A stretch of 64,000 nt of DNA from Ardenticatenaceae bacterium (GCA_020634395.1 JACKBU010000026.1:15918-79917), one strand, 5' to 3'. Shown: positions 8,548 to 17,280, counted from the stretch's first letter. The notes: generated by a model from the letters alone, not told the origin. Translations and numbers: made by a program.

Positions 8548-8575
8548 ATTATAAAGGTTGCTACTCCTCTGTCAA
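8548..8575 (-). promoter_or_regulatory. Near-perfect sigma70 promoter for the S1 gene
   Basis: On the minus strand, TTGACA (8575-8570), a 16-nt spacer, then TATAAT (8553-8548). Both hexamers match the consensus exactly. The start codon of the S1-domain gene lies at 8443, implying a long leader. Confidence 0.85.
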
Positions 8576-8618
8576 CACAGTAAAGAAGAAGCGGTAAGAA
8601 TCTTATTTGGAGCGGGCT

Positions 8619-9434
8619 ATGGACGATGAATTGACAAAAACGGCCGTTCTCCCCCACCTAAGCACGCGCTGGCTTGGTCAAAACTATCATTTTTACGATA
8701 CCATCACCTCTACCAACGACATTTTGAAAGAGTGGGTGAACCAGGGAGACGCCAGCCAGCCGCCGGCCGGAACCGTTCTGGTGGCTGATTATCAAAGCGC
8801 CGGGCGCGGCCGGATGAGCCGCCGTTGGGAAGCCGAACGGGGTACATCGCTGATGTTTTCGCTGCTTTTGCGCCCCAATTGGCCGGCGCAGCAGCTCACC
8901 TGGCTGACGATGATCGCCAGTCTGGCGGTGGTGGAAGCAGCTGAGCACCTGGTAAGCGTGCCGCTGGGTGTGAAGTGGCCCAACGATGTGATGCTTTCGC
9001 TGGATGGGAGCTGGCGCAAGTGGGGCGGTTTGCTGTTGGAAGGCAGCGTAGGGGAAGACGGCCGTCTCCAAACCGCTATCCTGGGCATCGGATTGAACGT
9101 CAACATGACGGCCGTGCAGCTGCCGGAAGGCCTCACGCCGGTTTCCAGCCTTTCGCTGGCTGCCGGACACCGGCTTTCGCGGCGGCGGTTATTGGTAGAC
9201 ATTCTGGCAAGTCTGGAACGCCACTACGAGGCAGCCGCAGCCGGCGATTCGCCGCAGACTCGCTGGCGCGAACGCCTGATCACCCTGGGGCAGGCTGTGA
9301 CCGTTCACCAGGCGGGCCAGGCCGCCCTGCAAGGCCAGGCGGTGGATGTGGACGCGTGGGGGCAGCTGCTGGTGCAGACGCGTGACGGCCGTATGCACAC
9401 CATCGCCGCCGGAGACGTTTCCTTGCGCGGTTAA
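8619..9434 (+). CDS. birA: Biotin--[acetyl-CoA-carboxylase] ligase BirA (no HTH)
   Basis: This enzyme makes biotinyl-AMP and transfers biotin to carrier proteins such as acetyl-CoA carboxylase AccB. The 271-residue protein shows the catalytic loop GRGRMSRRWEAERGTSL (GRGRxxRxW), then VKWPNDVM and KWGGLLLEG, which form the biotin/ATP site. The C-terminal SH3-like portion is present (GQAVTVHQ...GQLLVQTRDGRMHTIAAGDV). It lacks the N-terminal helix-turn-helix of E. coli BirA, so it is a ligase without repressor function. ATG 8619 has GGAG 6 nt upstream; TTG 8607 is less likely. It is divergent from the S1 gene. Confidence 0.94.
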   Translation: MDDELTKTAVLPHLSTRWLGQNYHFYDTITSTNDILKEWVNQGDASQPPAGTVLVADYQSAGRGRMSRRWEAERGTSLMFSLLLRPNWPAQQLTWLTMIASLAVVEAAEHLVSVPLGVKWPNDVMLSLDGSWRKWGGLLLEGSVGEDGRLQTAILGIGLNVNMTAVQLPEGLTPVSSLSLAAGHRLSRRRLLVDILASLERHYEAAAAGDSPQTRWRERLITLGQAVTVHQAGQAALQGQAVDVDAWGQLLVQTRDGRMHTIAAGDVSLRG

Positions 9435-9532
9435 GGGCCTTGTTAGGAGGTGAGTCTCCCATTGACATTTGTCATAATGTCGGGTAGCCTTGCAGTTAAG
9501 ATTTGCTGTTCACAAATTCCGGGAGATAAACC

Positions 9533-9874
9533 ATGTCCAACGATTTTGATCGCTTCAGTGATGACACTTTTGATGAAACCCCCGATTGGCTGCTGGATGA
9601 TGATGACGTGGTAACAGCCGAACCTGTAGAGGGGTTTAGCGCAGAAAGCAGCAGCGAGGATGAATTTGACCAACTCAGACGCAAGAGCGCCCGCACCGGC
9701 TCGATGCAGGACGAGATGGAGACTTCCGGCGCGGTGGAGACCAGCCCTCAGTCAAGCGGGGCCTTTTCCTGGAGCAGCTTCACGCCCGGCCAGCGCCTGG
9801 TTCTGGCCTTGCTGGTCGTCCTGGACATTATTGCCGTGGCTTTTGGCCTGATGGTTCTAACCGGCATCGTCTAA
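9533..9874 (+). CDS. Small acidic protein with C-terminal membrane anchor, unknown function
   Basis: A 113-residue protein. Residues 1-85 are strongly acidic and low in complexity (FDRFSDDTFDETPDWLLDDDDVV, then Ser/Glu-rich). A single membrane helix follows at about 90-111 (LVLALLVVLDIIAVAFGLMVL). The expected topology is a C-terminal tail anchor with a cytoplasmic acidic domain. ATG 9533 is preceded by GGGAGATAAACC, a good ribosome site. It sits between birA and an EcsC-like gene and is followed by a terminator at 9959-9985. I recognise no family; the start, codon use and terminator support a real gene. Confidence 0.7.
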   Translation: MSNDFDRFSDDTFDETPDWLLDDDDVVTAEPVEGFSAESSSEDEFDQLRRKSARTGSMQDEMETSGAVETSPQSSGAFSWSSFTPGQRLVLALLVVLDIIAVAFGLMVLTGIV

Positions 9875-9958
9875 GTGACGCCGGGAATATGTGTTTTTGC
9901 CGATAATTTGTAAGGCTTTGATTGACGGCGGGTCTGGAACGGCCGTCTCTACATCCTC

Positions 9959-9985
9959 AAACCCCGTCTGACGGGGTTTTATTTC
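9959..9985 (+). terminator. Intrinsic terminator after the 113-aa gene
   Basis: Stem AAACCCCGT/ACGGGGTTT with loop CTG, followed by TTATTTCTT. It lies about 90 nt after the stop codon and just before the next gene. Confidence 0.8.
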
Positions 9986-10000
9986 TTATGGGTATCTGTG

Positions 10001-10768
10001 ATGTCAGAATTAACAGTTAGACAAAACAAGGAGCAGTCTGGGCGCAGCCAACTGGTTGATAAGCTGCTGGATCGTCTGGGACAGGCGATTGACGAGACCG
10101 ACGAAGAGGCTGCCGCCGATCGGGCGGCCAGCCTGCAAGCCGAATATCCCGACGAACCGTTGGAAAAACTGGCAGATCGGCTGATCTGGAGCAAGTGCCG
10201 GGAAACGGCCGTGATCGGTGCTACCACCTCCGCGGCAGCCGTCATCCCTGGCGTGGGCACGGTGGCGGGCCTGACGCTGGGCATTGCCGCCGACTTGGGC
10301 CTCACCTTCAAGCTGCAAGCTGAGTTGGTGTTGGAAATCGCCGCCCTTTACGGCCGTTCTTTGAACACGGCCGAAAAACAACGCGTTGTTCTGTTGGTTA
10401 CCGGACTGAGCGCCGGCACCACCACACTGGCCCATCGGGTTGGCAAACGTGTTTCGCGGCGGCTAACGGCGCGCATCGGTTCCAAATACATCACCGGGGC
10501 GCTGCCCGTCGTCGGCATGACGGCCTCTGCCTCCACCAACGCCGTCATGACCTATGTCATTGGCCAGCGAGCCAAGGCGTATTTCAGCCTGGGGCCGGAA
10601 GCGATGGCGGATTGGCGTCTCACTGCCCAGGCAATCACCGGCCTAAATCGTGAACTGTTGGCCAGCGGCAGCCAGGCGCTGAAATCTGCCGGGGCAACGG
10701 CCGTTTCCAGCGTCAAAAAAGCCGGCTCCGCCATCACCCGCCGCAAAAAAAAGAGGATCGAAGAGTAA
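10001..10768 (+). CDS. EcsC-like protein
   Basis: This 255-residue protein has an N-terminal charged helical region. Its middle part resembles the EcsC family: IGATTSAAAVIPGVGTVAGLTLGIAADLGLTF, KLQAELVLEIAALYGR, then TGALPVVGMTASASTNA. The pattern of a glycine/alanine-rich amphipathic segment, then a D-L-x-x-x-x-x-L segment and an E-I-A-x-x-Y-G block is characteristic of EcsC-type proteins, which are membrane-associated and of unclear function. The C terminus is very basic (ITRRKKKRIEE). ATG 10001 is preferred to GTG 9998. The stop is 33 nt from the convergent MFS gene. Family assignment is moderate. Confidence 0.6.
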   Translation: MSELTVRQNKEQSGRSQLVDKLLDRLGQAIDETDEEAAADRAASLQAEYPDEPLEKLADRLIWSKCRETAVIGATTSAAAVIPGVGTVAGLTLGIAADLGLTFKLQAELVLEIAALYGRSLNTAEKQRVVLLVTGLSAGTTTLAHRVGKRVSRRLTARIGSKYITGALPVVGMTASASTNAVMTYVIGQRAKAYFSLGPEAMADWRLTAQAITGLNRELLASGSQALKSAGATAVSSVKKAGSAITRRKKKRIEE

Positions 10769-10770
10769 AT

Positions 10771-10791
10771 CTTCCATCCTCCATCTCCAAT
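10771..10791. repeat. Short degenerate 7-nt repeat between convergent genes
   Basis: Heptamers CTTCCAT CCTCCAT CTCCAAT. On the other strand they read ATTGGAG ATGGAGG ATGGAAG, the same family as the TGGAGAT array at 34.4 kb. Only three units. Confidence 0.4.
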
Positions 10792-10801
10792 CGCCGGTTC
10801 T

Positions 10802-12121
10802 CTACCCCCGCCGCCACACAAACAAAGCCGCCGCAAATCGTGCTGCACCGGCCACAACCAACGTCGTCACCAGGCCGATCTGGGCGGCGACCAGTGGACC
10901 GCCGAGCGAGCCAAGCAGCACCGCGGCGTTGAGGGCCAGATTATACCAGGCCAGGTAAGCCGGGCGGCGATCCTCGGGGATTCGTTCCAGCAGGTAGTTG
11001 GCCTGTGATCCAGACACCAGCCCCCAGGTCAGGCCGCCAACGGCCGAGACAATGAGAAACAGGGTCAGGTCGCGGGTCGCGGCCGTGAGCACCGGGTACA
11101 AACTCATGCCCAGCACGCCGATTACCAGCAGCGCCCGGTTGCTCACTCGCTGTGTCAGGCGGCTCAACTGCATCGAAGTGAGCAGGACTGTGCCATAAAA
11201 AACGGCGTTGCCTAACCCGATCTCCTGGTCGCTAAGACCCAGGTGATTGACCCAAAACAGTGGAAAAAGCGACATTGGCAGATACTGCGCCAGATGAAAG
11301 AGGAACATCGCCAGTAAAATCCAGCGAAACGCCCTGTCTATCTCCGGTTTCCGGTTGCCGGCAGTGGCGCGGCGGTTGAGTAAGAATCGCCAATCGCCCA
11401 CGGCCGTGCGCATGCCGCCCAGCCAAACCCGCACCGTACCTGGCCGGGCCAGGTCGCCCACGCTCTGGCCGTGGCGCGGGGTGTAGGTCGCTTCGTTTAA
11501 CGGCCGTACCCGCCACAAATGCCAGCTGCTCATGACTGCACCGAGCGTGCCCAGGGCAAATACCACCTGATAGCCCAGCGGAAACGGCAGCACTTGCAGC
11601 AGCCAGCCGCACAACAGCGACACGCCAATAAACGTCACTGCCAACAGCGCATTGCGAATGCCGGTAACGTGGCTGCGCCATTCTATCGGCACGGCGGCGG
11701 CAAACATGGCGTTAAAACCCACCGACAGCGCCGTGCCGGGAATGCTCATCAGAAAAACCAGGGCAATCAGGGCCGTGATCTGCCCCTCGGGAAGCAAAAA
11801 GAGTGGCAGGAAGACCCACAGCGCGTAAAACAGGCGGTTGCCCACCGAAGCCCAAAATACCTTGCGGCTGATGGAGCCGCGCTTTTGCAGCCAACTGCCC
11901 GCCGGCAGCGTCACCAGCAGGCTGACCACGGCCGGTCCGGCATTCAGCAGCCCGATTTGCCAGCCGGTAGCCCCCAGCCGGGTGGCATACACCGCCATAA
12001 AGGAAATAGCGCTGGCATTCAGTACGCCAAACCAGGCGATGTCCATGTACAAATTAAAAAAGTTCCGGCGGTGTTCAGCCGGAACAGCGATAGAGCGTCT
12101 TCGTAAAGTTGTAGTCGTCAT
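10802..12121 (-). CDS. MFS transporter
   Basis: A 439-residue polytopic protein with about 12 membrane helices in two halves separated by a cytoplasmic loop near the middle (LNEATYTPRHGQSVGDLARPG and following). The N-terminal half has the MFS layout (FGVLNASAISFMAVYATRLGATGWQIGLLNAGPAVVSLLVTLPAGSWLQKRG, close to motif A). The second half contains LGLSDQEIGLGNAVFYGTVLL and YPVLTAATRDLTLFLIVSAVGGLTWGLVSG. The substrate cannot be deduced. ATG 12121 has GAGG 6 nt upstream; TTG 12133 is the alternative. The genes on either side give no functional hint. Confidence 0.85.
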   Translation of the reverse strand: MTTTTLRRRSIAVPAEHRRNFFNLYMDIAWFGVLNASAISFMAVYATRLGATGWQIGLLNAGPAVVSLLVTLPAGSWLQKRGSISRKVFWASVGNRLFYALWVFLPLFLLPEGQITALIALVFLMSIPGTALSVGFNAMFAAAVPIEWRSHVTGIRNALLAVTFIGVSLLCGWLLQVLPFPLGYQVVFALGTLGAVMSSWHLWRVRPLNEATYTPRHGQSVGDLARPGTVRVWLGGMRTAVGDWRFLLNRRATAGNRKPEIDRAFRWILLAMFLFHLAQYLPMSLFPLFWVNHLGLSDQEIGLGNAVFYGTVLLTSMQLSRLTQRVSNRALLVIGVLGMSLYPVLTAATRDLTLFLIVSAVGGLTWGLVSGSQANYLLERIPEDRRPAYLAWYNLALNAAVLLGSLGGPLVAAQIGLVTTLVVAGAARFAAALFVWRRG

Positions 12122-12362
12122 CGTCAACCTCAAAATTTCGTTCGTGACAAAATTGCTAATTATGCCTCAGTTTTGGTTGGCGACGATATGATTTTTGTAC
12201 GGGCGGCCTGTTTTAAGCCAACGTTGATGGGGCGGGTGGCGGGCGGTGAGCAGCGGACCAGAGTGAGAACGGCCGTTCGCTGTCCCGTTATCTCTGGGGG
12301 TTCCTAAAGGGTCGAAAAATCTAACGCCGAGAAGCGAGGGAAAGTTTGGGGGCAGCTCTTTT

Positions 12363-12596
12363 TTAGACGAGATGAATGCTGTTACGGCCGTTGATCAATT
12401 CCCAGGTCAGGCTTTCCGGGCGCAAGACCAGCTCTTTTACCGGCCGGCCGGGAACCATTACCAAAACGTGGCGTCCGGTCTGATCCAGCCATTGGCGGCC
12501 CTGCTCTACGGTAAGCCAACGGCCGTCTACCTCCATGCGCCGCACCTGGACACGGCCGTCTTGGGCAAATGTACACTCCACGCTAACTGTCGTCAT
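12363..12596 (-). CDS. Conserved-looking small protein, unknown function
   Basis: A 77-residue soluble protein beginning MTTVSVECTFAQDGRVQVRRMEVDGRW. GAGG lies 7 nt upstream of ATG 12596, which is therefore chosen over 12617. It is predicted mostly beta-stranded, without Cys, signal or membrane segment. Three ACGGCCGT palindromes fall within its 234 bases (at the IN-GR, DGR and DGR positions), so much of its sequence is shaped by that repeat. I do not recognise a family. It lies between an MFS gene and a glycosyltransferase on the same strand. Confidence 0.6.
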   Translation of the reverse strand: MTTVSVECTFAQDGRVQVRRMEVDGRWLTVEQGRQWLDQTGRHVLVMVPGRPVKELVLRPESLTWELINGRNSIHLV

Positions 12597-12655
12597 ATTC
12601 CATCCTCGCACAGGCAAGAAGTTCGGTGAGCTTGCCTGTCATCCTTTTCCCCTGA

Positions 12656-13516
12656 TCACCCCTTTGCCCCATCTCGCCATAACGCTGCCAGCTTACGATA
12701 CTTCACCCATTCGTAATAGCCCATGTAGAGACTCAGGCGCAGGCCGTGCAGGCCGTCGCGGTAGCCTTTCAGGCTGACAAAGCGCCACCAGAATTGGCGC
12801 CAGGGTTGCAAAATGTAGTTGTGGAGTTTAGGCCGCACCCCTTGCTGCTGCAAAATACCGGCATCGTAGTCGGTATAGGCGCGCTGCTTGGCGCGGAAGT
12901 GGGCCACGTCGCGGTAGTTGTAATGGATGAGCGGGTTTTCCAGGTGGCCGATGGCTCCATCGACGACTGCCAGCTCGTGGACGGGGCGTTCGTAGTGGAC
13001 ACGGCCGTGTTTGAACAGGCGCAGTTGATAATCCGGGAACCAGCCGGCCCCCAGCGTCAGTTTGCCAAACAGGTAGTTATGACGCGGCACGTACCAGCCC
13101 ATTTCTGGCCGTTCTGCCACCACCCGGCGAATTTCGGCGGCCAGCTCTGGCGTGCCGCGCTCGTCGGCATCCACAAAAAACACCCAGTCAGTGGTGACGT
13201 GGGCCAGGGCGGCGTTGCGCTGCTGCGCATAGTTCTCAAAGACGCTTTGTGCTGTTTCCGCTCCGGCGGCCTGCGCCAGCGTCACGGTCTCATCCTGGCT
13301 GAAGGAATCAAAGACTATCACGCGGTCGGCCCAGGCCAGGCTTTGGATGCATTCCTGGATGTGGGCGGCTTCGTTGTAGGTGAGGATAACGGCCGTGATC
13401 TCGCTTGTTGCCGCTGCGGACAACGCGGGCGAATCAGGCGCTGTCGTCGGTGCTGGCGTCACTGTGGTTGGCGGCGGGAGTGGTTCCGTTGGCCCAGATG
13501 TGGATGACTCGTTCAT
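12656..13516 (-). CDS. Glycosyltransferase family 2 (WaaE/KdtX-like)
   Basis: This 286-residue protein has an N-terminal Pro/Thr/Ala-rich stretch (residues 1-38). A GT-A domain follows: ITAVILTYNEAAHIQECIQSL, ADRVIVFDSFSQDETV, the QRNAAL block, and DWVFFVDADERGTPELAAEI with the metal-binding DxD. It continues GWYVPRHNYLFGKLTLGAGWFPDYQLRLFKHG. The YNE...DADER...P-D-Y/W-Q-x-R-L-F pattern is typical of the WaaE/beta-1,4-glucosyltransferase group acting on envelope polysaccharides. The start at ATG 13516 lies 83 nt inside the upstream glycosyltransferase gene in another frame, and both proteins are low complexity there. The donor and acceptor are unknown. Confidence 0.85.
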   Translation of the reverse strand: MNESSTSGPTEPLPPPTTVTPAPTTAPDSPALSAAATSEITAVILTYNEAAHIQECIQSLAWADRVIVFDSFSQDETVTLAQAAGAETAQSVFENYAQQRNAALAHVTTDWVFFVDADERGTPELAAEIRRVVAERPEMGWYVPRHNYLFGKLTLGAGWFPDYQLRLFKHGRVHYERPVHELAVVDGAIGHLENPLIHYNYRDVAHFRAKQRAYTDYDAGILQQQGVRPKLHNYILQPWRQFWWRFVSLKGYRDGLHGLRLSLYMGYYEWVKYRKLAALWRDGAKG

Positions 13517-14393
13517 ATGCCTGTTTCAGGTGGGGATCGTTGGTTTTGGTGGCTTTGCGGCGCATGCCCAACGTCACCAGTTTGGCGGCCAGTGCTTTGC
13601 GCCAACGGCCGTGATGCGTCTGGTAAAGCTGCGCTCGGCTGGTCCACAGGTTGATGATCGACTGTGCCGGCACCTGCTTGGTGCTTTCCCCGCCAAAGTG
13701 CACGATTTCGGCGGCAGGCACGGCATAAATGTCCCAGCCGCCTTCACGGATGCGCCAGCTCCAGTCGATTTCTTCGCAGTACATGTGGTAGCTTTCGTCG
13801 AAACCGCCCGTGGCATCGGCCACGCTGGCGCGCACCATCATCGAGGCGCCCAAGGGGTGATCGATGGTGAAAGGTTTGTGGTCGGGGCGAAACTGCTGGC
13901 GGTTGTAACGGCCGTTCAGGCGGCTGTCGTATAACCGATCGGGCATGGGGAACAGGTCGAAGGTTAGCTGGGTGATACCGGGGAAATAAAAGGCGCTGTG
14001 CTGAAAACGGCCGTCGCGGTAGACCAGCCGCGCTCCGGCCATCCCCGCATTCGGCCGTTCGTCCAGGCACTGCACCAGGTGCGATAGTGCCCCTGGGCGC
14101 AGCATCGTGTCCGGGTTTAGCAGAAAGTAGTAGCGCGGTTCTTGCGGCGCAGCGGCGGCCATACCCTGGTTGTTGGCGGCGCCAAAACCGGGATTGTGAT
14201 CATTGGCAATCAGATGAATTTGTGGGAAAAGGCTCTGCAGCAGTTCGACGGTGCCATCGGTAGAATTGTTATCAACTACCCACACCTCGGCGCGCAGCCG
14301 GGCGCGCACAATTTCCTTGTGCACGGAGCGCAAACAATCGACCAGATAGTCGCGCACGTTCCAGCTTACGATGATGATGGCTACGTCTAGCAT
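13434..14393 (-). CDS. Glycosyltransferase family 2 (rhamnosyltransferase-like)
   Basis: This 319-residue protein has the GT2 A-fold: VAIIIVSWNVRDYLVDCLRSV at the N terminus, VWVVDNNSTDGTVELL, FGAANNQGM, and YYFLLNPDTML supplying the DxD-type metal site. GGFDESYHMYCEEIDWSWRIREGGW is the acceptor-side ED motif typical of dTDP-rhamnosyl- and related transferases. AGGG 7 nt upstream supports ATG 14393. The last 16 residues are low complexity (TPAANHSDASTDDSA) and overlap the next glycosyltransferase's N terminus. With that neighbour it likely builds part of a cell-surface glycan (inference). Confidence 0.88.
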   Translation of the reverse strand: MLDVAIIIVSWNVRDYLVDCLRSVHKEIVRARLRAEVWVVDNNSTDGTVELLQSLFPQIHLIANDHNPGFGAANNQGMAAAAPQEPRYYFLLNPDTMLRPGALSHLVQCLDERPNAGMAGARLVYRDGRFQHSAFYFPGITQLTFDLFPMPDRLYDSRLNGRYNRQQFRPDHKPFTIDHPLGASMMVRASVADATGGFDESYHMYCEEIDWSWRIREGGWDIYAVPAAEIVHFGGESTKQVPAQSIINLWTSRAQLYQTHHGRWRKALAAKLVTLGMRRKATKTNDPHLKQAYERVIHIWANGTTPAANHSDASTDDSA

Positions 14394-14451
14394 AATTGTC
14401 CCTACCAACTACTCCGCGCCCGTCGTCCCGTAAGCCAACGACACGCGATTC

Positions 14452-15630
14452 TCATTCTTGCGCCAACACCCCGCTGGCGACGATGTCGCGGACGGGGTCG
14501 AACTGGGCATCGGTGGCCGGTTCCAGGCCGCGCCAGTTGTAAAAATCGCTGGCGCACAGCGAATCGGCACATGCCTCCGAAGCGGCAAAGGTCTGCATTT
14601 CAGCGATCACCCGCCGCGCCAGCGCCAGGGGGAAATCTCGGCCAAAGGCTACCGTCTCATTGGGGATTTGTGGCGTCAGGGCCACGACGCGGGTCTGGTT
14701 GTAAATCTCCGGCTGGATGTCGAAAATGCCGGCGCGCGCATCGCGCAGCCGATAGCCGCCAAATTCCGGCTCGCCAATCACCAGCACATAGCCGATGGGG
14801 CTGCGCTCCGGGGCAATGCCTAACACCCGCGAAATATCAGGGCTGTCGACGCCGTATTCCCACAGGCGTTCTTCGTGGGGCATGATGGGCGGGGTAAACG
14901 TGCCCACGGCAAAATCGACTTCGCCATCAAAAACGGCCAGCATAGCGCTGTTGTCGCCGGGCACTTCGATGATTTCGGCGGGGGTGATCCCTGCCTGTTG
15001 CAGCATGGTCTCGATGGCTAGGGCGTTGGGCAGGCTGTTAACGTCGGGCACGGCTCCCCGTTTGCCTTCCAGGTCAGTCAGGGCGGTGATGCCGCTGTCG
15101 CGCCGGGCGACGATCATACCGGCCTGCCAGCTCAGGTCGTCGCTGTGCACGGCGATGCTGCCGGGCTGCACGCCGCACTGCTGGTTGGCCTGCACCACGC
15201 CCAACGGCGAAAGCACGCCGATGATGTCGGCCGGGGCGGTGCACATCAGGTCGATGAGGGCGGCTTCATCGTCGGCCACGCCGACGACAAACTGCTGCCC
15301 GGTGGCCGTGCTGAGGGCGTCGGCCAACACCTGCCCGCGCGTCATGATGACGGCCGGGCTGCTGGCGGGCGAGAACATGATTTGTACCGGGTGTTCGTTT
15401 GTGCCCAGGGGAGCTTTGGTAACTTCAACAGGAATTTCTTGCACAACTTCGGTAGTGATCAGGCGGGTGACTTCGATCTGGACCGGAGAGGAGGTGGCGA
15501 CGGCCGTAACCGCTGCTTCCACCGGTGCGTTATCTATAAGCCGCGTTACTTCTACTTCCATCACCTGGGGCTGGCACGCAGCCAACAACACGAGCAGCCC
15601 CCAGGCCGCGATAAGCCCAATCTTTGTCAT
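14452..15630 (-). CDS. PhnD-like phosphate/phosphonate ABC transporter substrate-binding lipoprotein
   Basis: A 392-residue secreted lipoprotein. The signal peptide ends in lipobox LLAAC (Cys about 19). A linker follows with three versions of VEVTRLI/QIEVTRLI/PVEVTK (about 25-75). The binding domain resembles PhnD/SsuA proteins: VQIMFSPASSPAVIMTRGQVLADAL, ADIIGVLSPLGVV, GMIVARRDSGITALTDLEGKRGAVPDVNSLPNAL, and VFDGEVDFAVGTF. The ligand is not clear; phosphonate or other small anions are typical for the family. No permease or ATPase gene is adjacent, so it is an orphan in this window. The gene is almost free of the ACGGCCGT repeat except in the linker. Confidence 0.85.
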   Translation of the reverse strand: MTKIGLIAAWGLLVLLAACQPQVMEVEVTRLIDNAPVEAAVTAVATSSPVQIEVTRLITTEVVQEIPVEVTKAPLGTNEHPVQIMFSPASSPAVIMTRGQVLADALSTATGQQFVVGVADDEAALIDLMCTAPADIIGVLSPLGVVQANQQCGVQPGSIAVHSDDLSWQAGMIVARRDSGITALTDLEGKRGAVPDVNSLPNALAIETMLQQAGITPAEIIEVPGDNSAMLAVFDGEVDFAVGTFTPPIMPHEERLWEYGVDSPDISRVLGIAPERSPIGYVLVIGEPEFGGYRLRDARAGIFDIQPEIYNQTRVVALTPQIPNETVAFGRDFPLALARRVIAEMQTFAASEACADSLCASDFYNWRGLEPATDAQFDPVRDIVASGVLAQE

Positions 15631-15836
15631 GAAACTGTCTTCTCAATCCTTTAGTGCGGCGGCCCGGCGCCGCGGGTTACAGTGTGCTGTGGGTCGAGTG
15701 TAGTTTACCGTGACGGCCGTTCCCCTGCCACCGATCCTCACCTGCTGCTTAGCTGAAATTAAGGGATGGGCTTTTACAAGAAGGTCGTACTTCAACCGAG
15801 CAGGCGCGCGACGACGAACAAAACTGTAACCTTTCT

Positions 15837-17186
15837 CTAGTTCTGGTTTTCGGTTTCCGGCTTCATGGGGATTTCGCGGGGTTCGCACACGGGCATGTTG
15901 TCCGGGTCAGGCACGTCTACCAGGACAGCCTGGGGATCAACGCGGTTGTTGAACTCGGTGATGGCCACGTCTTCATGGATAAGGCCGGCCCAGATGGGCT
16001 GCGGGTTGCGGTTGCCGAATACATCTACCAGGCGGATGCCGCCGGTGATGACAGCGCGCGCGCCGGGCATGAGGTAACTGTAGCCGTCGATTTCCTGCAA
16101 ATCGTCCGGGCCGCCTACTGCCCAGCGGTAGGGATAGTTGCTCAGCTCGTTTTCGTAACCGATGGCGGCGCGCCAGGCGCCAGATTCGGTATGCCAGCCC
16201 AGGGTGTTGTAGTTCCAATCGGAGTCGTAGACGGTGCCGGGAGCGGGACCGGTGGTGCGGATGGGTGTGTTGCCATAGTTTTCCACGGTCATAGTGAAGT
16301 AGAGCGTGTCGCAGATGGCGACGGCCGTCGTGTTGAAGCTCAGCGTGTCACCGGATGGTGGCGCAAAAATATCGGCGCGGGGCACGCCGCCGTAGGCGAT
16401 GGTCAGTTCGTCTTCGACCCGCACCTTTTGCCCTTCAGCGTCCTCGGCGACGGCCACGATGGGATACGTGCCGTCGGGCGGCGGCGTTTCGCCGTTGTCC
16501 ACACCGCCTTCGTAGTCGTAGACGTGGCGGCCGGGCATGCCGGCGGGAATGTCCCGTTCCAGCTCGGCGATGGGTAGTTCCAGGCCGTCATGGGTAAGTA
16601 AAAAGACGCGCACGTTGGCTTCTTTAGTCTGGTAGAACTGGACCTGAATGCGGTCGTCGATGCCGTCGCGGTTGGGGGTGAAGGTGTCGCGGTCGAGGGA
16701 AAAGTCGCGCAGTTCGGGCAGGGCGGCGTCGGCATCGGCGATGGTGATCTGGCCCTGTTGGGTTTCGGTACGGCCGTTTTCGTCAGTGGCCTCAATCGTC
16801 CAGGTGTAGGTTCCATCTTGCAACAAACGATCCAGCACCGCACCTTTGATCGATTCGCCGGGCAGTGTATAGCCATCCACCACGCCGCTGAAAAGGACTT
16901 CATACTCGCCCGCGCCCCGATCTTTCTCCTGACGGAAGTAAAAACGGTCGCCAGCTTCGTTTTCCAGGTAAACGGAAACCGTGGCATTGCGCGACAGATC
17001 GTATTGGATGCGCGTGGCGTCGGTATCGCCATCGGCGTTGGGCGTGATGCGTTCGTGCTGCATGGCGACATTGCGCAGCAGACTGCTGTCGCCATTGAGC
17101 AGACGCCAGCCCACGGCGATGGCGGCCAGGACGACGATAAGGGCTATAGAACCCACGATCAACGGATAACTTTTCTTCTCACGCAT
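15837..17186 (-). CDS. Membrane-anchored surface protein with FlgD/Ig-like domains
   Basis: A 449-residue protein with one N-terminal membrane helix (about 8-29) and the rest outside. Two repeats open with a calcium-loop-like motif, ITPNADGDTDATRIQYDL (about 46) and FTPNRDGIDDRIQVQF (about 167). This is the F-T/S-P-N-G-D-G-x-x-D signature of FlgD-Ig-like and gliding-motility C-terminal domains. Each repeat continues as a beta sandwich (VSVYLENEAGDRFYF, DGTYTWTIEATDENG; VRVFLLTHDGLELP, DGTYPIVAVAEDAEG). The C-terminal third, with WNYNTLGWHTESGAWRAAIGYENE, is not recognised. Probably structural or adhesive; function unknown. It stands alone between an orphan binding protein and an ABC exporter. 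Confidence 0.7.
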   Translation of the reverse strand: MREKKSYPLIVGSIALIVVLAAIAVGWRLLNGDSSLLRNVAMQHERITPNADGDTDATRIQYDLSRNATVSVYLENEAGDRFYFRQEKDRGAGEYEVLFSGVVDGYTLPGESIKGAVLDRLLQDGTYTWTIEATDENGRTETQQGQITIADADAALPELRDFSLDRDTFTPNRDGIDDRIQVQFYQTKEANVRVFLLTHDGLELPIAELERDIPAGMPGRHVYDYEGGVDNGETPPPDGTYPIVAVAEDAEGQKVRVEDELTIAYGGVPRADIFAPPSGDTLSFNTTAVAICDTLYFTMTVENYGNTPIRTTGPAPGTVYDSDWNYNTLGWHTESGAWRAAIGYENELSNYPYRWAVGGPDDLQEIDGYSYLMPGARAVITGGIRLVDVFGNRNPQPIWAGLIHEDVAITEFNNRVDPQAVLVDVPDPDNMPVCEPREIPMKPETENQN

Positions 17187-17280
17187 AGTGGGGCAAGTGT
17201 ACCAAAGCCACCCAGACCGGGCGAGAGGCGAACAACCGATGAATCACCTATGCCAGTGTAGGCGCTGTATCCAGGTGTGC

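Noticed and set aside
14795..15703. 302-codon plus-strand ORF
   Set aside because: Antisense of the PhnD-like lipoprotein gene; Ser/Thr/Ala-rich composition typical of a shadow frame.
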